NCBI GenBank assembly: GCA_938048695.1
Contig: CALIUO010000022.1
Location: forward strand, 19,364 to 83,363
Source of the DNA: an uncultured SAR86 cluster bacterium
GTDB taxonomy: Bacteria > Pseudomonadota > Gammaproteobacteria > Magnimaribacterales > Magnimaribacteraceae
Length of the DNA stretch: 64,000 bases
Reading direction: 5' to 3'
Of the stretch, positions 40,043-50,693 are shown piece after piece. Both the position numbers and the translations under genes were made by a program. The notes below the pieces were generated by a model. That model was not told the DNA's origin. It saw nothing but the letters and a program-made list of their open reading frames with translations, and ran no database searches. The first letter of the stretch is position 1; every line of letters starts with the position of its first letter.

Positions 40043-40909
40043 ACCTGAACCAACTTTAATATTGGACCAGAGAACTTCATTTTGTTCCGCACTAACAAAT
40101 TCATACCTAGCTGTATTTTTTTCAATAGTCATTTTTAGAAATCCTGGAGTTTCTATATTAAATTTACCGGATTCTGTATCTTTCGGTGATCCCCCAGGCA
40201 GAGCTCCTGTTGCGCTTATTAATTGCAGAGTATTTTTATGATCACCTTCGTCTGCAAGAACATGATTATGACCGGTAATATAAATATCAAAGATTCCAAA
40301 AACATAGTTCTCTAAAAATATTGCCAATTGTGGATTTGCTCTGTCTCTATCGCCTGAGCTGTACAATGGATGATGAGCTACAGCTATAGAAAAATTGCAT
40401 TTATCTTTGAGTTTCCTCACTTCTTCTTCTAGCCACCTAATCTGATTACCTCTCTTATAAAAATAATATAACTTATCGAAAATTGTTGTATCTAGAGCAA
40501 AAAAACATAATTCTCCGAAAGTTTTAGTATAAAAATTACTGGGATGAAAAATAGACGGGTAATTTTTTGCAACTTCAAGATAGACACTGGGATCCCCTTT
40601 GTAATCATGGTTACCTACTGTTAAATACAAAGGAATTTCTGTCTCCAGAAATGGTTGAAAAGGTTTTAGGAAACTATCTTGAAGTTCTGGATCATCAATA
40701 GATTGAACTCCAAGTTGTGTAATGTCCCCTAGATGCCAAACTAAAGAACAATCAGAATTAGCTAATGCTTTAACTACCATTGTTTGAGTGGGATTAACTT
40801 CTCCTGCATCTCCAACAAAGCAAAAGATACTTGATTCCTCAGAAGATACTGAGGTATTGACCATCACAATAAACAAAAACAATAAGGCTCTTAAATATTT
40901 TTTAATCAT
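40034..40909 (-). CDS. Secreted metallophosphoesterase (purple acid phosphatase-like)
   Basis: Signal peptide; GDAGE, HLGDIT, VGNHDYKG, AVAHHPLYSSG, TGHNHVL metal motifs. Confidence 0.87.
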   Translation of the reverse strand: MIKKYLRALLFLFIVMVNTSVSSEESSIFCFVGDAGEVNPTQTMVVKALANSDCSLVWHLGDITQLGVQSIDDPELQDSFLKPFQPFLETEIPLYLTVGNHDYKGDPSVYLEVAKNYPSIFHPSNFYTKTFGELCFFALDTTIFDKLYYFYKRGNQIRWLEEEVRKLKDKCNFSIAVAHHPLYSSGDRDRANPQLAIFLENYVFGIFDIYITGHNHVLADEGDHKNTLQLISATGALPGGSPKDTESGKFNIETPGFLKMTIEKNTARYEFVSAEQNEVLWSNIKVGSGLR

Positions 40910-41343
40910 GATATTTGTAACTCTCTTTTACTATTTGATGCCTTGTAAGAAATGTGAACATGGAAATCGGGAGAGGGGAGAACCGCTTCGCCGTTTTTAG
41001 GCCATTCAATGATGGTAACTGATTTAAGTTCATTCAAATATTCATCTATACCTATCTCTTCAAGTTCTATGGGTTCAGAAATCCTGTATAAGTCAAAATG
41101 AAAGATTCTATGAGTTTTGGTTTGATGTATTTCTACCAAATTGTAGGTCGGACTTTTCACTAACTCATTGTAATCAAAACCCTTTAGCATTCCTTTGGTG
41201 AAGGTGGTTTTTCCTGCTCCAAGCTCGCCTTCTAAAAATACAACTACGGATTTATCAGATTTAAGATTAAGTATTTCTATAGCTAAGTCTTCTCCAGCAG
41301 CCATAGTTTCATTTTCATTAGAAGTTTCTATAATTTTAGTCAT
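40906..41343 (-). CDS. tsaE: tRNA threonylcarbamoyladenosine biosynthesis protein TsaE
   Basis: FLEGELGAGKTTFTKGMLKGFDY, SPTYNLVEIH, HFDLYR, IIEWPKNG. Confidence 0.93.
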   Translation of the reverse strand: MTKIIETSNENETMAAGEDLAIEILNLKSDKSVVVFLEGELGAGKTTFTKGMLKGFDYNELVKSPTYNLVEIHQTKTHRIFHFDLYRISEPIELEEIGIDEYLNELKSVTIIEWPKNGEAVLPSPDFHVHISYKASNSKRELQIS

Positions 41344-42850
41344 ATCTGAGTAACGATCTAAGCTCAGATATTACATCACTGGGGGTAAGACCTACCTCAC
41401 CAGTCTCTAGGGAGGCTAAGTCTGCGGCCTTTGAATGTAAATCAACTCCAGCCTCTGCCGCATCTTTCAGGCTTAGTCCCTGTGCCAATATCCCGGCAAT
41501 GATACCTGTTAACACATCGCCCATACCTCCAGTTGCCATTCCAGGATTGCCAGAATTGCAAAGACCCCATTTTTGACCTCCATTACCTTTGTAACAAACT
41601 ATTGATCCAGATCCTTTCAAAACTACGGTTGCATTAAATTTCTTTTGTAACTTAGCTGCTGAACCAAACCTATCGGATTCTACGTTTGAAACATTTGTGT
41701 TTAAAAGTCTGGCTGCTTCTCCGGGATGAGGAGTAAGAATTAGATTTTTGGGTAACTTACTGGATAATTTTAATTGAGTCAGAAGATTGAGTGCGTCAGC
41801 ATCCATAATGACTGGAACATCTCTTTTCTCAGCTTCCCAAAAAACTCTTTGTATCATTTGCTCTGACCAAGCTGTTTGTCCTAATCCCGGTCCAATAGCT
41901 ATCACGTCAGGTTTAAGGAGATGTTCTTCTAAGTCCTGTCCAGAGTTCACGCCTTTAACCATAACCTCTGGACAGGAAACCAAACTAGCACTTACATGCT
42001 CAGGTCTTGTAACTAAGCTAGTCAAGCCTGAACCAGAATAAACTGCCGCCTTAGAGCAAAGTATTCCTGCTCCTCCAAATCCTCTATCTCCACCTACGAC
42101 AACAACATGACCGAAGTTTCCTTTATGCGCATCTTCCTCTCTATAGATAACTCTTCCCATTGAATTTTCATAATTGATAATGGAACTAGTCGAAGGTACC
42201 TCAGAAAACAGCTTTTTGGGTATATCTAAATCTGAATAAAACACTTCTCCTGAAGCTTTTTTTCCGTGCGAAGTAAAACAACCTCGTTTTTGAGCAACAA
42301 AAGAGGTTGTAATATCAGCTAGGACATACGCATCTTCCGCATTTCCCGTATCAGGATTCACGCCAGAAGGTATATCAAGTGAAACAACTGGAATTTTCAT
42401 CCCAAGCTGATTTAAAACCAAGATTGAATCTTTGATATTTTTTCTTAAGCTACCCTTTAAGCCCGTTCCTAATAATGCATCAACCAAAACTGCATTTTTA
42501 GAGATCCTATGATTTTTGAGTGATTTTGAAGAAATTACTTTCACATTCGATTCCTTCATTTCATGGAAAGCCTTTCTGGTTACTCCTTTTAAATCTTTAG
42601 GTGAATTACTCATAACCACTGTTACTTTAAGCCCAAACTCTTTCGCGTAAGCTCCTAGAAGAAAGCCATCTCCAGAATTCTTTCCTTTTGAACAAAAAAT
42701 AATTAATTCCTCAACAGGATTAAGTTCCCTTAGGATAATATCAAGAGAGAACTCTGCAGCCATTTGCATCAGAGAATATCCAGATATATTTTTTTGTTTA
42801 ATTGCTAGGTTATCTATTTTTCTTGTTTCCCTAGCGGTATATAGTTTCAT
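41336..42850 (-). CDS. nnr: Bifunctional NAD(P)HX epimerase/dehydratase
   Basis: Two domains: YSLMQMAAEF...CSKGKNSGDGFLLG, and GPGLGQ, LTPHPGEAARLL, GNPGMATGGMGDVLTGIIA. Confidence 0.93.
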   Translation of the reverse strand: MKLYTARETRKIDNLAIKQKNISGYSLMQMAAEFSLDIILRELNPVEELIIFCSKGKNSGDGFLLGAYAKEFGLKVTVVMSNSPKDLKGVTRKAFHEMKESNVKVISSKSLKNHRISKNAVLVDALLGTGLKGSLRKNIKDSILVLNQLGMKIPVVSLDIPSGVNPDTGNAEDAYVLADITTSFVAQKRGCFTSHGKKASGEVFYSDLDIPKKLFSEVPSTSSIINYENSMGRVIYREEDAHKGNFGHVVVVGGDRGFGGAGILCSKAAVYSGSGLTSLVTRPEHVSASLVSCPEVMVKGVNSGQDLEEHLLKPDVIAIGPGLGQTAWSEQMIQRVFWEAEKRDVPVIMDADALNLLTQLKLSSKLPKNLILTPHPGEAARLLNTNVSNVESDRFGSAAKLQKKFNATVVLKGSGSIVCYKGNGGQKWGLCNSGNPGMATGGMGDVLTGIIAGILAQGLSLKDAAEAGVDLHSKAADLASLETGEVGLTPSDVISELRSLLRYD

Positions 42851-42913
42851 TTTGTTCTAACTCTTAATTTATTAAAATTATATCTCTAGGTTAGACTCTC
42901 TACTAATTTAATA

Positions 42914-43990
42914 ATGAATTATTTAGCCACTAAAAATATAGAAATTAATTTATCTGATCAGATAAAGGACTGGGCCAAAGAGTTTGGTTTTAGTTCGGTT
43001 GGTATAACGGACATAGATCTCTCAGAAGATCAAAGATATCTAGATAAATGGTTAGAGAATGGATATCAAGGTGAAATGACTTATTTGATTCGTAATAATT
43101 CTAAGAGAGAGTTCCCTGATCAATTATTTCAAGGCACAAAAAGAATTATTTCTGTGACGATGAATTATCTCCCGGAAGAATACAACGGACAGGAGTTATT
43201 GGAGAGAAGTGACAGGGCATTCATTTCAGGATACGCACGAGGAAGAGATTATCACAAATTGATGAGATCAAGATTGAAGAAATTGGCAAAAAAGATCAAA
43301 GATCATGCTCCAAATTCAAATAGAGTATTTGTTGACAGCGCCCCCGTATTAGAAAAAGCAATTGCTCAAAAAGCAGGCTTGGGTTGGATTGGAAAGAACA
43401 CACTTCTTTTGAATAAAAACTCTGGCTCTTATTTCTTTCTTGGAGAGATCTACACCGATTTAGATCTAATAGTTGATAATCCTGTTGCACAAAGTCATTG
43501 TGGCACCTGTACATCCTGTATGGATGTATGCCCAACAAGTGCCTTTGTAGGACCTCACGAACTTGATGCTAGAAAATGTATATCTTATTTGACGATTGAA
43601 TATAAAGGCATCATACCTCCAGAATTAAGATCAAAAATGGGTAATAGAATTTTTGGCTGTGATGATTGCCAAATATATTGTCCTTGGAACAAATTTACTC
43701 ATTTTACTGATGAGCTTGATTTTTTACCTCGTCATCAACTTGATGATATAGATTTATGTGAATTATTTAGATGGAGCGAAGACGATTTTTTACAGAAGAC
43801 TGAAGGATCACCTATCAGGAGAGCAGGGTATGAATCTTGGTTAAGAAATATTGCAATTGCACTTGGTAATGCAAACTTTTCGCAAGAAATAATGCAATCC
43901 CTAAACCTCAGAAAAGACTCCACTTCAGAGATAGTGAAAGAGCATGTAAACTGGGCGATAAAGGAACAAGAAAGGAAATCTTATGAGTGA
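42914..43990 (+). CDS. queG: Epoxyqueuosine reductase
   Basis: Fe-S motifs CGTCTSCMDVCPTSAF and CDDCQIYCPWN; WIGKNTLLL. Confidence 0.95.
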   Translation: MNYLATKNIEINLSDQIKDWAKEFGFSSVGITDIDLSEDQRYLDKWLENGYQGEMTYLIRNNSKREFPDQLFQGTKRIISVTMNYLPEEYNGQELLERSDRAFISGYARGRDYHKLMRSRLKKLAKKIKDHAPNSNRVFVDSAPVLEKAIAQKAGLGWIGKNTLLLNKNSGSYFFLGEIYTDLDLIVDNPVAQSHCGTCTSCMDVCPTSAFVGPHELDARKCISYLTIEYKGIIPPELRSKMGNRIFGCDDCQIYCPWNKFTHFTDELDFLPRHQLDDIDLCELFRWSEDDFLQKTEGSPIRRAGYESWLRNIAIALGNANFSQEIMQSLNLRKDSTSEIVKEHVNWAIKEQERKSYE

Positions 43991-44996
43991 TATTGAGATA
44001 AAACTAGAGCCACAAGATGAGTTTAATCATCAACCTGATGAAGCTTCTAATTATAACGAAAGCATGTACTTTAATGTTTTTGATCACAACAAACAGATGG
44101 GAGGATGGTTCAGGTTAGGCAATAGACCTAATGAGGGTTATGCAGAGATGACCTGCTGTATTTATTTACCCGATGGAAGGATAGGTTTCATGTTTGGAAG
44201 GCCGGAGATAACAACAAACGATGTTTTCGACGCAGGTGGTATGAAATTTGAGGTTATTGAGCCGTTTAAGTCTTTAAAGGTTCAATACAAAGGGAAGATA
44301 TTACTTTTAGATAATCCTAAAGATATGCTTAATCCGAGTAAGGCTTTCAAAGAAAATCCTAGAGTAGAGTGTGAAGCCGATATAAATATAACTGGTATTT
44401 CTCCTATGTTTGGAGGCCAGGCAGTAAGGACAGACGGAAAACCCCTAGAAAGAGATCCCGAAAAGAGCTTTTCTAAAGCTCACTATGAACAGCATACTGC
44501 CGGTAAGGGTGCTATTAAAATTAATGGCGAAGAATGGTCCATAGATGGTCTAGGCTTGAGAGATAAGAGCTGGGGACCAAGATATTGGCAAGCTATTGAA
44601 TGGTACAGATGGTTGACTATTAATATTAATGATGAAGTTGGTTTTATGTTTAGTATTGTTCATCAAAGTGAGGATTCCGAGAGGAGAGGTGGGATTGTCT
44701 TGAAAGATGGAAAGTACGAAACCATTAAGGATTGCAAGATTGAAACCCAATATGATGATGATCACTTCCAAAAAACTTTTACTGCATGGGCCAAAACAGA
44801 TGAAGATGAATACGAAGTAAAAGGAAGGGTCCTGTCTTTGATTCCTTTGAGAAACAGGAGAAATACACCTGAAGGTGAAAGCTTAGTTACAAGGATAACG
44901 GAAGGGATGACAGAGTATACTTACAAGGGGATTGTGGGATATGGAATGTCAGAATATTTAGATCAGGTTATAGACGGGAAGCCAATTGGGCCATGA
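43983..44996 (+). CDS. Uncharacterised protein, possibly DUF7064/7065-like (lipocalin/AttH-like fold)
   Basis: SMYFNVFDHNKQMGGWFRLGNRPNEGYAEMTCCIYLPDGRIGF and GLGLRDKSWGPRYW; family assignment from memory of the pattern only. Confidence 0.5.
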   Translation: MSDIEIKLEPQDEFNHQPDEASNYNESMYFNVFDHNKQMGGWFRLGNRPNEGYAEMTCCIYLPDGRIGFMFGRPEITTNDVFDAGGMKFEVIEPFKSLKVQYKGKILLLDNPKDMLNPSKAFKENPRVECEADINITGISPMFGGQAVRTDGKPLERDPEKSFSKAHYEQHTAGKGAIKINGEEWSIDGLGLRDKSWGPRYWQAIEWYRWLTININDEVGFMFSIVHQSEDSERRGGIVLKDGKYETIKDCKIETQYDDDHFQKTFTAWAKTDEDEYEVKGRVLSLIPLRNRRNTPEGESLVTRITEGMTEYTYKGIVGYGMSEYLDQVIDGKPIGP

Positions 44997-45979
44997 AAAT
45001 TAGTGTAGTTGATCAATCTCCAATCTTCTCCAATTCAAATGCTGATGAGGCTATAAAAGAGACAAGAGATCTTGCAAAGTATAGCGATTCATTAGGTTTA
45101 AATCGCTTTTGGTTGGCAGAACACCACGGATCAACATCCTTTGCCGGCTGCTCACCGGAGATTCTTATTCCAAGTCTCGCAGCTCAGACTGAATCTATTA
45201 GAGTGGGATCAGGTGGAGTGATGCTAATGCACTACAGCCCTTACAAAGTGGCCGAAAATTTCAGATTATTGGAATCTTTGTTTCCAAACAGGATTGATCT
45301 CGGTCTTGGTAGAGCTCCTGGAAGTGACGCTTATCAAGCTGGAGCTTTGGCTTATGGATCAAAAACTACTGGACCAGAATTTTTTGCGACTAAAATGAAT
45401 GACTTGAAATCTTTTCTCGAAGGCAGTGTTTCTTCTACGGAATCTTTTGAGTCTGTAAACGTTACGCCTGGCTTAGGCGAGTTGCCCGAGGTCTGGTTAC
45501 TAGTGTCTTCAAGGCAAGGAGCTGAATACGCTGCGCACTTTGGCTTGCCAATGTCTTTAGCTTATTTTATTGATCCGTCCTGTATTGATCTGGCTGAAGT
45601 CTATAGAGACAATTTTCAACCTTCAATATTTTCAGATGAACCAAAAATCAGTGTGGGCGTGTTCTCAATTTGTGCTGATACAGATAAAGAGGCAGAAGAG
45701 CTCTCTTTAAGTGCTGCGGCATGGAGACAGAATTCTCAAAAGGGTATATTTGGTGCATTTCCTACATTAGACGAAGCCAAGTCTTCTATAAACGGTGACC
45801 TTGTTGGTACAAACGACAATCGGACTTTTGTAGGATCCCCCCAGACGGTAAGGCAGAAACTTCAACCATTACTGGATAGAGTCAAGCCAGAAGAACTGAA
45901 AATTATTACAATCTGCGAACCTTTTTCCTCCAGAGTCAGATCTTATGATTTAATCAACCAATCTTTCTCAATAAATTAA
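44993..45979 (+). CDS. LLM-class (luciferase-like) flavin-dependent oxidoreductase
   Basis: FWLAEHHGSTSFAGCSPEILI, RVGSGGVMLMHYSPYKVAENFRLLESLFPNRIDLGLGRAPG. Confidence 0.92.
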   Translation: MKISVVDQSPIFSNSNADEAIKETRDLAKYSDSLGLNRFWLAEHHGSTSFAGCSPEILIPSLAAQTESIRVGSGGVMLMHYSPYKVAENFRLLESLFPNRIDLGLGRAPGSDAYQAGALAYGSKTTGPEFFATKMNDLKSFLEGSVSSTESFESVNVTPGLGELPEVWLLVSSRQGAEYAAHFGLPMSLAYFIDPSCIDLAEVYRDNFQPSIFSDEPKISVGVFSICADTDKEAEELSLSAAAWRQNSQKGIFGAFPTLDEAKSSINGDLVGTNDNRTFVGSPQTVRQKLQPLLDRVKPEELKIITICEPFSSRVRSYDLINQSFSIN

Positions 45980-45989
45980 TCTAAATTAA

Positions 45990-47225
45990 ATGGAATTAAT
46001 TAGATCTCGACTTCTTAGTGAAGGTAGTTTTTGGCATATCAGCAGTCTGAGCGCTGTTTATTTATCTCAAGGTTTGTCCGGAGGAACTCTTTTTGCACTA
46101 ACCACTTACCTTGTATCTAGCGGAAGTTCTGTCAGTGATATTTCTTTATTGCTTTCGATAACAATGATTCCTTGGACCTTGAAAGTTTTTATGGGTCCTA
46201 TCATTGATACTTTTACTATCAATAGGTTCGGCAGAAGAAGGTTTTGGGTTTTGATCAGTCAATTAATGATGATCTTAGCTCTTTTACCTTTGGTCTTTAT
46301 AGATGTTAATGCGGTTAATTTCGTTTTAATTGCTCTGTTGACAGCTCATAACACTTTTGTTGCCATATCAGATATTGCTATTGATGCCTTAGCTGCAGAC
46401 AGTTTGCGAGAAGATCAACTAGCGAAAGCAAATGGCTTTATGTGGGGGAGTAAGACCCTTGGTAGAGGTGTTGGAATGGCAACTGCAACTTCTATCTTCT
46501 ATGGTTATGGAGTTAATGAAGGATTTGCCTTATTGGTCTTAATAATGTCGTTTGTTCTTATCCTTCCTATTTTGTCTAAAGAATTGGACTATAAAGCAGG
46601 GTTTGAAACTATGCTTTACAAGAATCGTCTTACTTTATATGAATTATTTTCTGGTATCCGGGAGAGTCTTTTTAATAAAAGTGCTCTTGCTGCAATGATT
46701 TTCATGCTTTTTGCGAATATTGGATATGGTATTTTTGACGTTATTTATAATGAGTTTTACATCAGCGAGCTTGGATGGACTGGAGAAGAAATTGGTTATA
46801 TGAGACCTTACGGAATGTGGTTAGGAGGACTCATTGGTCTTTCTGCAGGCTTAATGACTCTTTACTTTAGAAAACGTTTCTTACTTCTTCTTTTTGTAAC
46901 AGGTCAAGCTGTTGTTTATCTAGCAGCCAGCTCTTTTACTCCTGATACATCTAGTTTTTTCACTTCTGCCGTGTTGATTGGAGTTGACGCTGTTGATGCT
47001 GGATGGTCAGTGCTTATATTCTCAGTATTAATGGCACTTTGCGTTACTCAAACCAGCGCAACAAATTTTGGAATTTTCATGGGATTTGGCAATATCTCAA
47101 TGCTAATTGGTAATAATATTGCCCCCTCAGTCCTAGGAACAGGGGATTATGCTTTCGCCTTTACCTTTGCAGCCATTACCTTGATTCCTTGTTGGATAAC
47201 AGGTTATTACCTTACAAGAGACTAA
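45990..47225 (+). CDS. MFS transporter (AmpG-like)
   Basis: About 12 hydrophobic segments; PWTLKVFMGPIIDTF, FGRRRFWVL, SDIAIDALAADSL. Confidence 0.8.
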   Translation: MELIRSRLLSEGSFWHISSLSAVYLSQGLSGGTLFALTTYLVSSGSSVSDISLLLSITMIPWTLKVFMGPIIDTFTINRFGRRRFWVLISQLMMILALLPLVFIDVNAVNFVLIALLTAHNTFVAISDIAIDALAADSLREDQLAKANGFMWGSKTLGRGVGMATATSIFYGYGVNEGFALLVLIMSFVLILPILSKELDYKAGFETMLYKNRLTLYELFSGIRESLFNKSALAAMIFMLFANIGYGIFDVIYNEFYISELGWTGEEIGYMRPYGMWLGGLIGLSAGLMTLYFRKRFLLLLFVTGQAVVYLAASSFTPDTSSFFTSAVLIGVDAVDAGWSVLIFSVLMALCVTQTSATNFGIFMGFGNISMLIGNNIAPSVLGTGDYAFAFTFAAITLIPCWITGYYLTRD

Positions 47226-49525
47226 TTAAGTTTTCTCTTATCGAATCTTACAAGCAATTGAGGAAATAAAAAGAAGTCTATAAATAAGGCAGTCATGAAT
47301 GCAATGGAGGAGAATCTGGCAAAATCTCCCAAAGGTTTAAAACTTACTAAAGTTAAAGCAAGAAATCCTATACTTAGTACTACGGTCATTATAATTAAGG
47401 GAAATCCCACTGCTTCAAATGAGTAGATAATTGACTCTTCTGGACTCTTTTGAAGTTCAGTTCTAGCCAGATCATATTTACTCAATAAATGTACTGTGAA
47501 ATCTACAATTATGCCCAATGTTGATCCCATTCCTACAGCAACCATGAACCCTACATTTCCGTTCACTAGAGCCCAAATTCCAAAGGCTGTCCCTATAGGA
47601 AGTACGTTCGGAAATGAAGAAATAATTCCAAAAACAAATGATCTATAGAACAATCCCAATATGAGCGTGATTAATATCAAGCCTAGAAATACTCCAATAA
47701 GGAGGTTATTAACAATGACTTCATTTATAAAAGTAAAAACGACTCTAAATCCAGCTGGCGGGGAAATTGTATCCAGCAGATTATTTGTTACAAGATAGTC
47801 ATCAACTTTCTCACTGAAACTCAGATATTCTTTTGAGCTCATGTCTTTCAGTGAGCTGGCTATTTTGATTGTGCCTCTGTCTTGGCTTATTGAGCTATTA
47901 AGATCAAGGCCCAGCGGTAAAGACATCTCATAGAAGAATAAATATTGTGAGGCCAAATCTTCATTTTCTGGAATAATTTTCCAATTATCATCATCTCCAT
48001 GCATGCTGCGATTTAAAGTTTTCATGGTTGTTGCAAGAGAAGTAACATGGTTAACCTCATCCAGTCCTTCCAGCCATTCTGTAAATTCATCAACTTGATT
48101 CAGAAACTTGGGGCTGGATACATTGCCAGATGGTGATGTTGCCTTAAAACTAACCGGAAAAGTAACTCCCATTCTTTCGTCTAACCATATTGTGTCAGGT
48201 GCAAAAGAAGTAAATCTGTCACTGTACATTTGTGTAGGGTTTTCATCTAAATTGTTCAGAGGAATAAGACAAATTAAGATAAGAGAGATGGAGGGAACTA
48301 TCCAGATTAACTTTTTGCCATTTTTTAAGCTGAATTTTGCAATTTTATTTGCAATAGCAGTTTGTCCTGAGATCGTCTTAGGTGGAGAGATATCGAAATA
48401 AGAGGTAAGAGGAGCTATAAGGAATATCGTAAAAATAAATGCAAGCCCAACTCCTATTGCTATGCCATTACCTAAATTTCTCAACGGCTCTATTTCTAGC
48501 ACATTGAAAGATAAGAAACCTATACAGGTAGTTATCGTTGTTAGAAATAAAGGTTGAAGGTTTAGTTCCAGACTTCTTATCATGGCATTACGACTACTTA
48601 CTTCTTTTGCTCTTTCTTGAAAGTAGATAGTAAATAAGTGAACGCAATCTGCTAGAGCCAGAGTAATAACTAAGATAGGGTAGGTAATAATCATTTGATT
48701 AAGTGAATTTCCTATCCAACCTATTGATCCAAAGTTTGCCACTACAGAACAAATAACAACACCTAAAGTCGCGAAGACTGCGTATGTACTCCTTAGCAAG
48801 AAAAATACTGATAAAAAAATTAAAATAATCATCAAGGGCAAAATGTAGGGCATTTCTGTCTGAACGAGTCTTGGGCTGATGTATTCTTGGTAGGGATTAC
48901 CAAGCAGTCTTATATCTAATTCTTGGTATTTAGGTAATTCTAGTTGCAAGAAATTTAAAATATGTTCGATTGTTTCAGTTAATCTTGCTGCTTGGTCCTC
49001 ACCTGGAGGATCAATGACAATGCTGATTACGGTGGTTTCTTTATCTTTGGATATTATTGATCCAAAGATTGCATCTTGGGTTTCTACGATTTTGCTTCTT
49101 TCTTCTATGTATCCATCTGATAGGCTTAGAGCATTCTCTATGAAGGGTTCCACAAGCAGATCATCTGCCTCAGATCGAACATATGAAAAATTTGTAAGGC
49201 TATCTACCCTAACTGAATGAGGAATTGTCCAAGATAGTTCTGTGAGCCTCTCTATAAGATCAAGCGTCCTTTTTTTAAAGATAGATGTTCCTCTCCCATC
49301 TATTGCAATAATTATGTTATCGGTAGGAATAAAAGTTTCATCAATTTCATTATTTAGCTGGGTAGCAGGATGGTTCTCAGGAAAAAATGATTCTAAGTCG
49401 GGATCAAATGTTAAATATTGAGATCCAATCCCAAGAAATAGCATAAAGAAAAGGCTGCCAACTATACTCAACAGTCTATTTTTTATAATTGCGTTAGCTA
49501 GATATTTTTTATTAAAGAATTGCAT
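47222..49525 (-). CDS. RND-superfamily (MMPL-type) exporter
   Basis: 767 aa with two sets of membrane segments and large periplasmic loops; LALADCVHLFTIYFQER, GSTLGIIVDFTVHLLSKYD. Confidence 0.87.
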   Translation of the reverse strand: MQFFNKKYLANAIIKNRLLSIVGSLFFMLFLGIGSQYLTFDPDLESFFPENHPATQLNNEIDETFIPTDNIIIAIDGRGTSIFKKRTLDLIERLTELSWTIPHSVRVDSLTNFSYVRSEADDLLVEPFIENALSLSDGYIEERSKIVETQDAIFGSIISKDKETTVISIVIDPPGEDQAARLTETIEHILNFLQLELPKYQELDIRLLGNPYQEYISPRLVQTEMPYILPLMIILIFLSVFFLLRSTYAVFATLGVVICSVVANFGSIGWIGNSLNQMIITYPILVITLALADCVHLFTIYFQERAKEVSSRNAMIRSLELNLQPLFLTTITTCIGFLSFNVLEIEPLRNLGNGIAIGVGLAFIFTIFLIAPLTSYFDISPPKTISGQTAIANKIAKFSLKNGKKLIWIVPSISLILICLIPLNNLDENPTQMYSDRFTSFAPDTIWLDERMGVTFPVSFKATSPSGNVSSPKFLNQVDEFTEWLEGLDEVNHVTSLATTMKTLNRSMHGDDDNWKIIPENEDLASQYLFFYEMSLPLGLDLNSSISQDRGTIKIASSLKDMSSKEYLSFSEKVDDYLVTNNLLDTISPPAGFRVVFTFINEVIVNNLLIGVFLGLILITLILGLFYRSFVFGIISSFPNVLPIGTAFGIWALVNGNVGFMVAVGMGSTLGIIVDFTVHLLSKYDLARTELQKSPEESIIYSFEAVGFPLIIMTVVLSIGFLALTLVSFKPLGDFARFSSIAFMTALFIDFFLFPQLLVRFDKRKLN

Positions 49526-49527
49526 GT

Positions 49528-50688
49528 TTATAGATAATAAGTAAATTCAATTTTGAAGAAATCATCCTCCCTGAAAGCTTCGAATAATTTAGGCTCATTG
49601 TTATCCTCATCTGTATCTTCAAAATAAACGCCTTCCAGGGCGATCAAACAACACTCGCCAACTCTTCTTGAAGATTCCAAAAGAAATCCTAGCTCTTTGC
49701 TAACATCATTCCAGATGAAACCAGATAGGATTTGACTATCAAGCTCGTCATTAAAACTTAGTCTAGTCCCAAGCACAGTTGGAGAACTCTTTAATCGATC
49801 ATCATGATTCCCCTCAAATATCCAACCTAGATCAATTCTGCTATCAAAAATACCGACCTGAGTGTATTCAAAACCATAAGTTGCGGCTGAAAATCTATCG
49901 CCTTGCCCAGCTCTTGAAATTGCTTCTACTTTTATTGCTAAACTTCCTATTAAATAAAGAAGTTCTAGACCAAACTGATCAATTGTTTCGTAATAAGGAA
50001 TCAGGGGTTTGTCTATACTTCCAGTTGGAAACAATCTTGGTTCTCTGGTGGTTCCAGAAAAGTAAGATATAGCTATGTCTAGCTGATCATAATAATTTGA
50101 CCATCTGGCAGCAAAGTCAGTTCTCTTGTTTTTTGCAGATGATTCGTAAATAGATTCATTTTTATCAATTATCAAAGGAAGTCGCAATCTCCCTTCTTGC
50201 CCAGAAAACTGCCTCTCTCTGAAGCTAAATAAAGCGTAAATATCTAATACTCCCCATTCTTCTTCTAAGGAAACCTTCACCATGGGCTGTCCAAGTTTTT
50301 CTTCTCCATCAAATCCTTCTGTAAAGTCAGTCTGATTAATAATATCAACTCGATGAGTTGTTTCGGTTACTCCCCAAAACTCTTTACTTATTCCAAATTT
50401 AATTTCTCTCTCTTCACCAATATGTAACAAGTAAAATTCTTGCAAGTCTAAAAGATTTCTCTTAGGGTCCTGGCTATCTTTTCGGATCTTGGGTTTTAAA
50501 TGAAATATATAATCTTCTTCTTCATGAAATATTTCTGGTGAATATGAAAATGACGAATGAATTTTGTCTTGATAAGAAGTTCCCTCATTAAAGAAATATC
50601 GATTGTCTAATATAACTTCACCTAAGAATTCATAAGCGAATATGTTATTCAATAGAAAGAGGGCAACTATTGTTAACAAAAACTTCAT
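49528..50688 (-). CDS. Predicted outer-membrane beta-barrel protein
   Basis: Signal peptide, alternating amphipathic strands, C-terminal FKIEFTYYL; between LolA-like and MMPL genes. Confidence 0.65.
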   Translation of the reverse strand: MKFLLTIVALFLLNNIFAYEFLGEVILDNRYFFNEGTSYQDKIHSSFSYSPEIFHEEEDYIFHLKPKIRKDSQDPKRNLLDLQEFYLLHIGEEREIKFGISKEFWGVTETTHRVDIINQTDFTEGFDGEEKLGQPMVKVSLEEEWGVLDIYALFSFRERQFSGQEGRLRLPLIIDKNESIYESSAKNKRTDFAARWSNYYDQLDIAISYFSGTTREPRLFPTGSIDKPLIPYYETIDQFGLELLYLIGSLAIKVEAISRAGQGDRFSAATYGFEYTQVGIFDSRIDLGWIFEGNHDDRLKSSPTVLGTRLSFNDELDSQILSGFIWNDVSKELGFLLESSRRVGECCLIALEGVYFEDTDEDNNEPKLFEAFREDDFFKIEFTYYL

Positions 50689-50693
50689 TGAGT

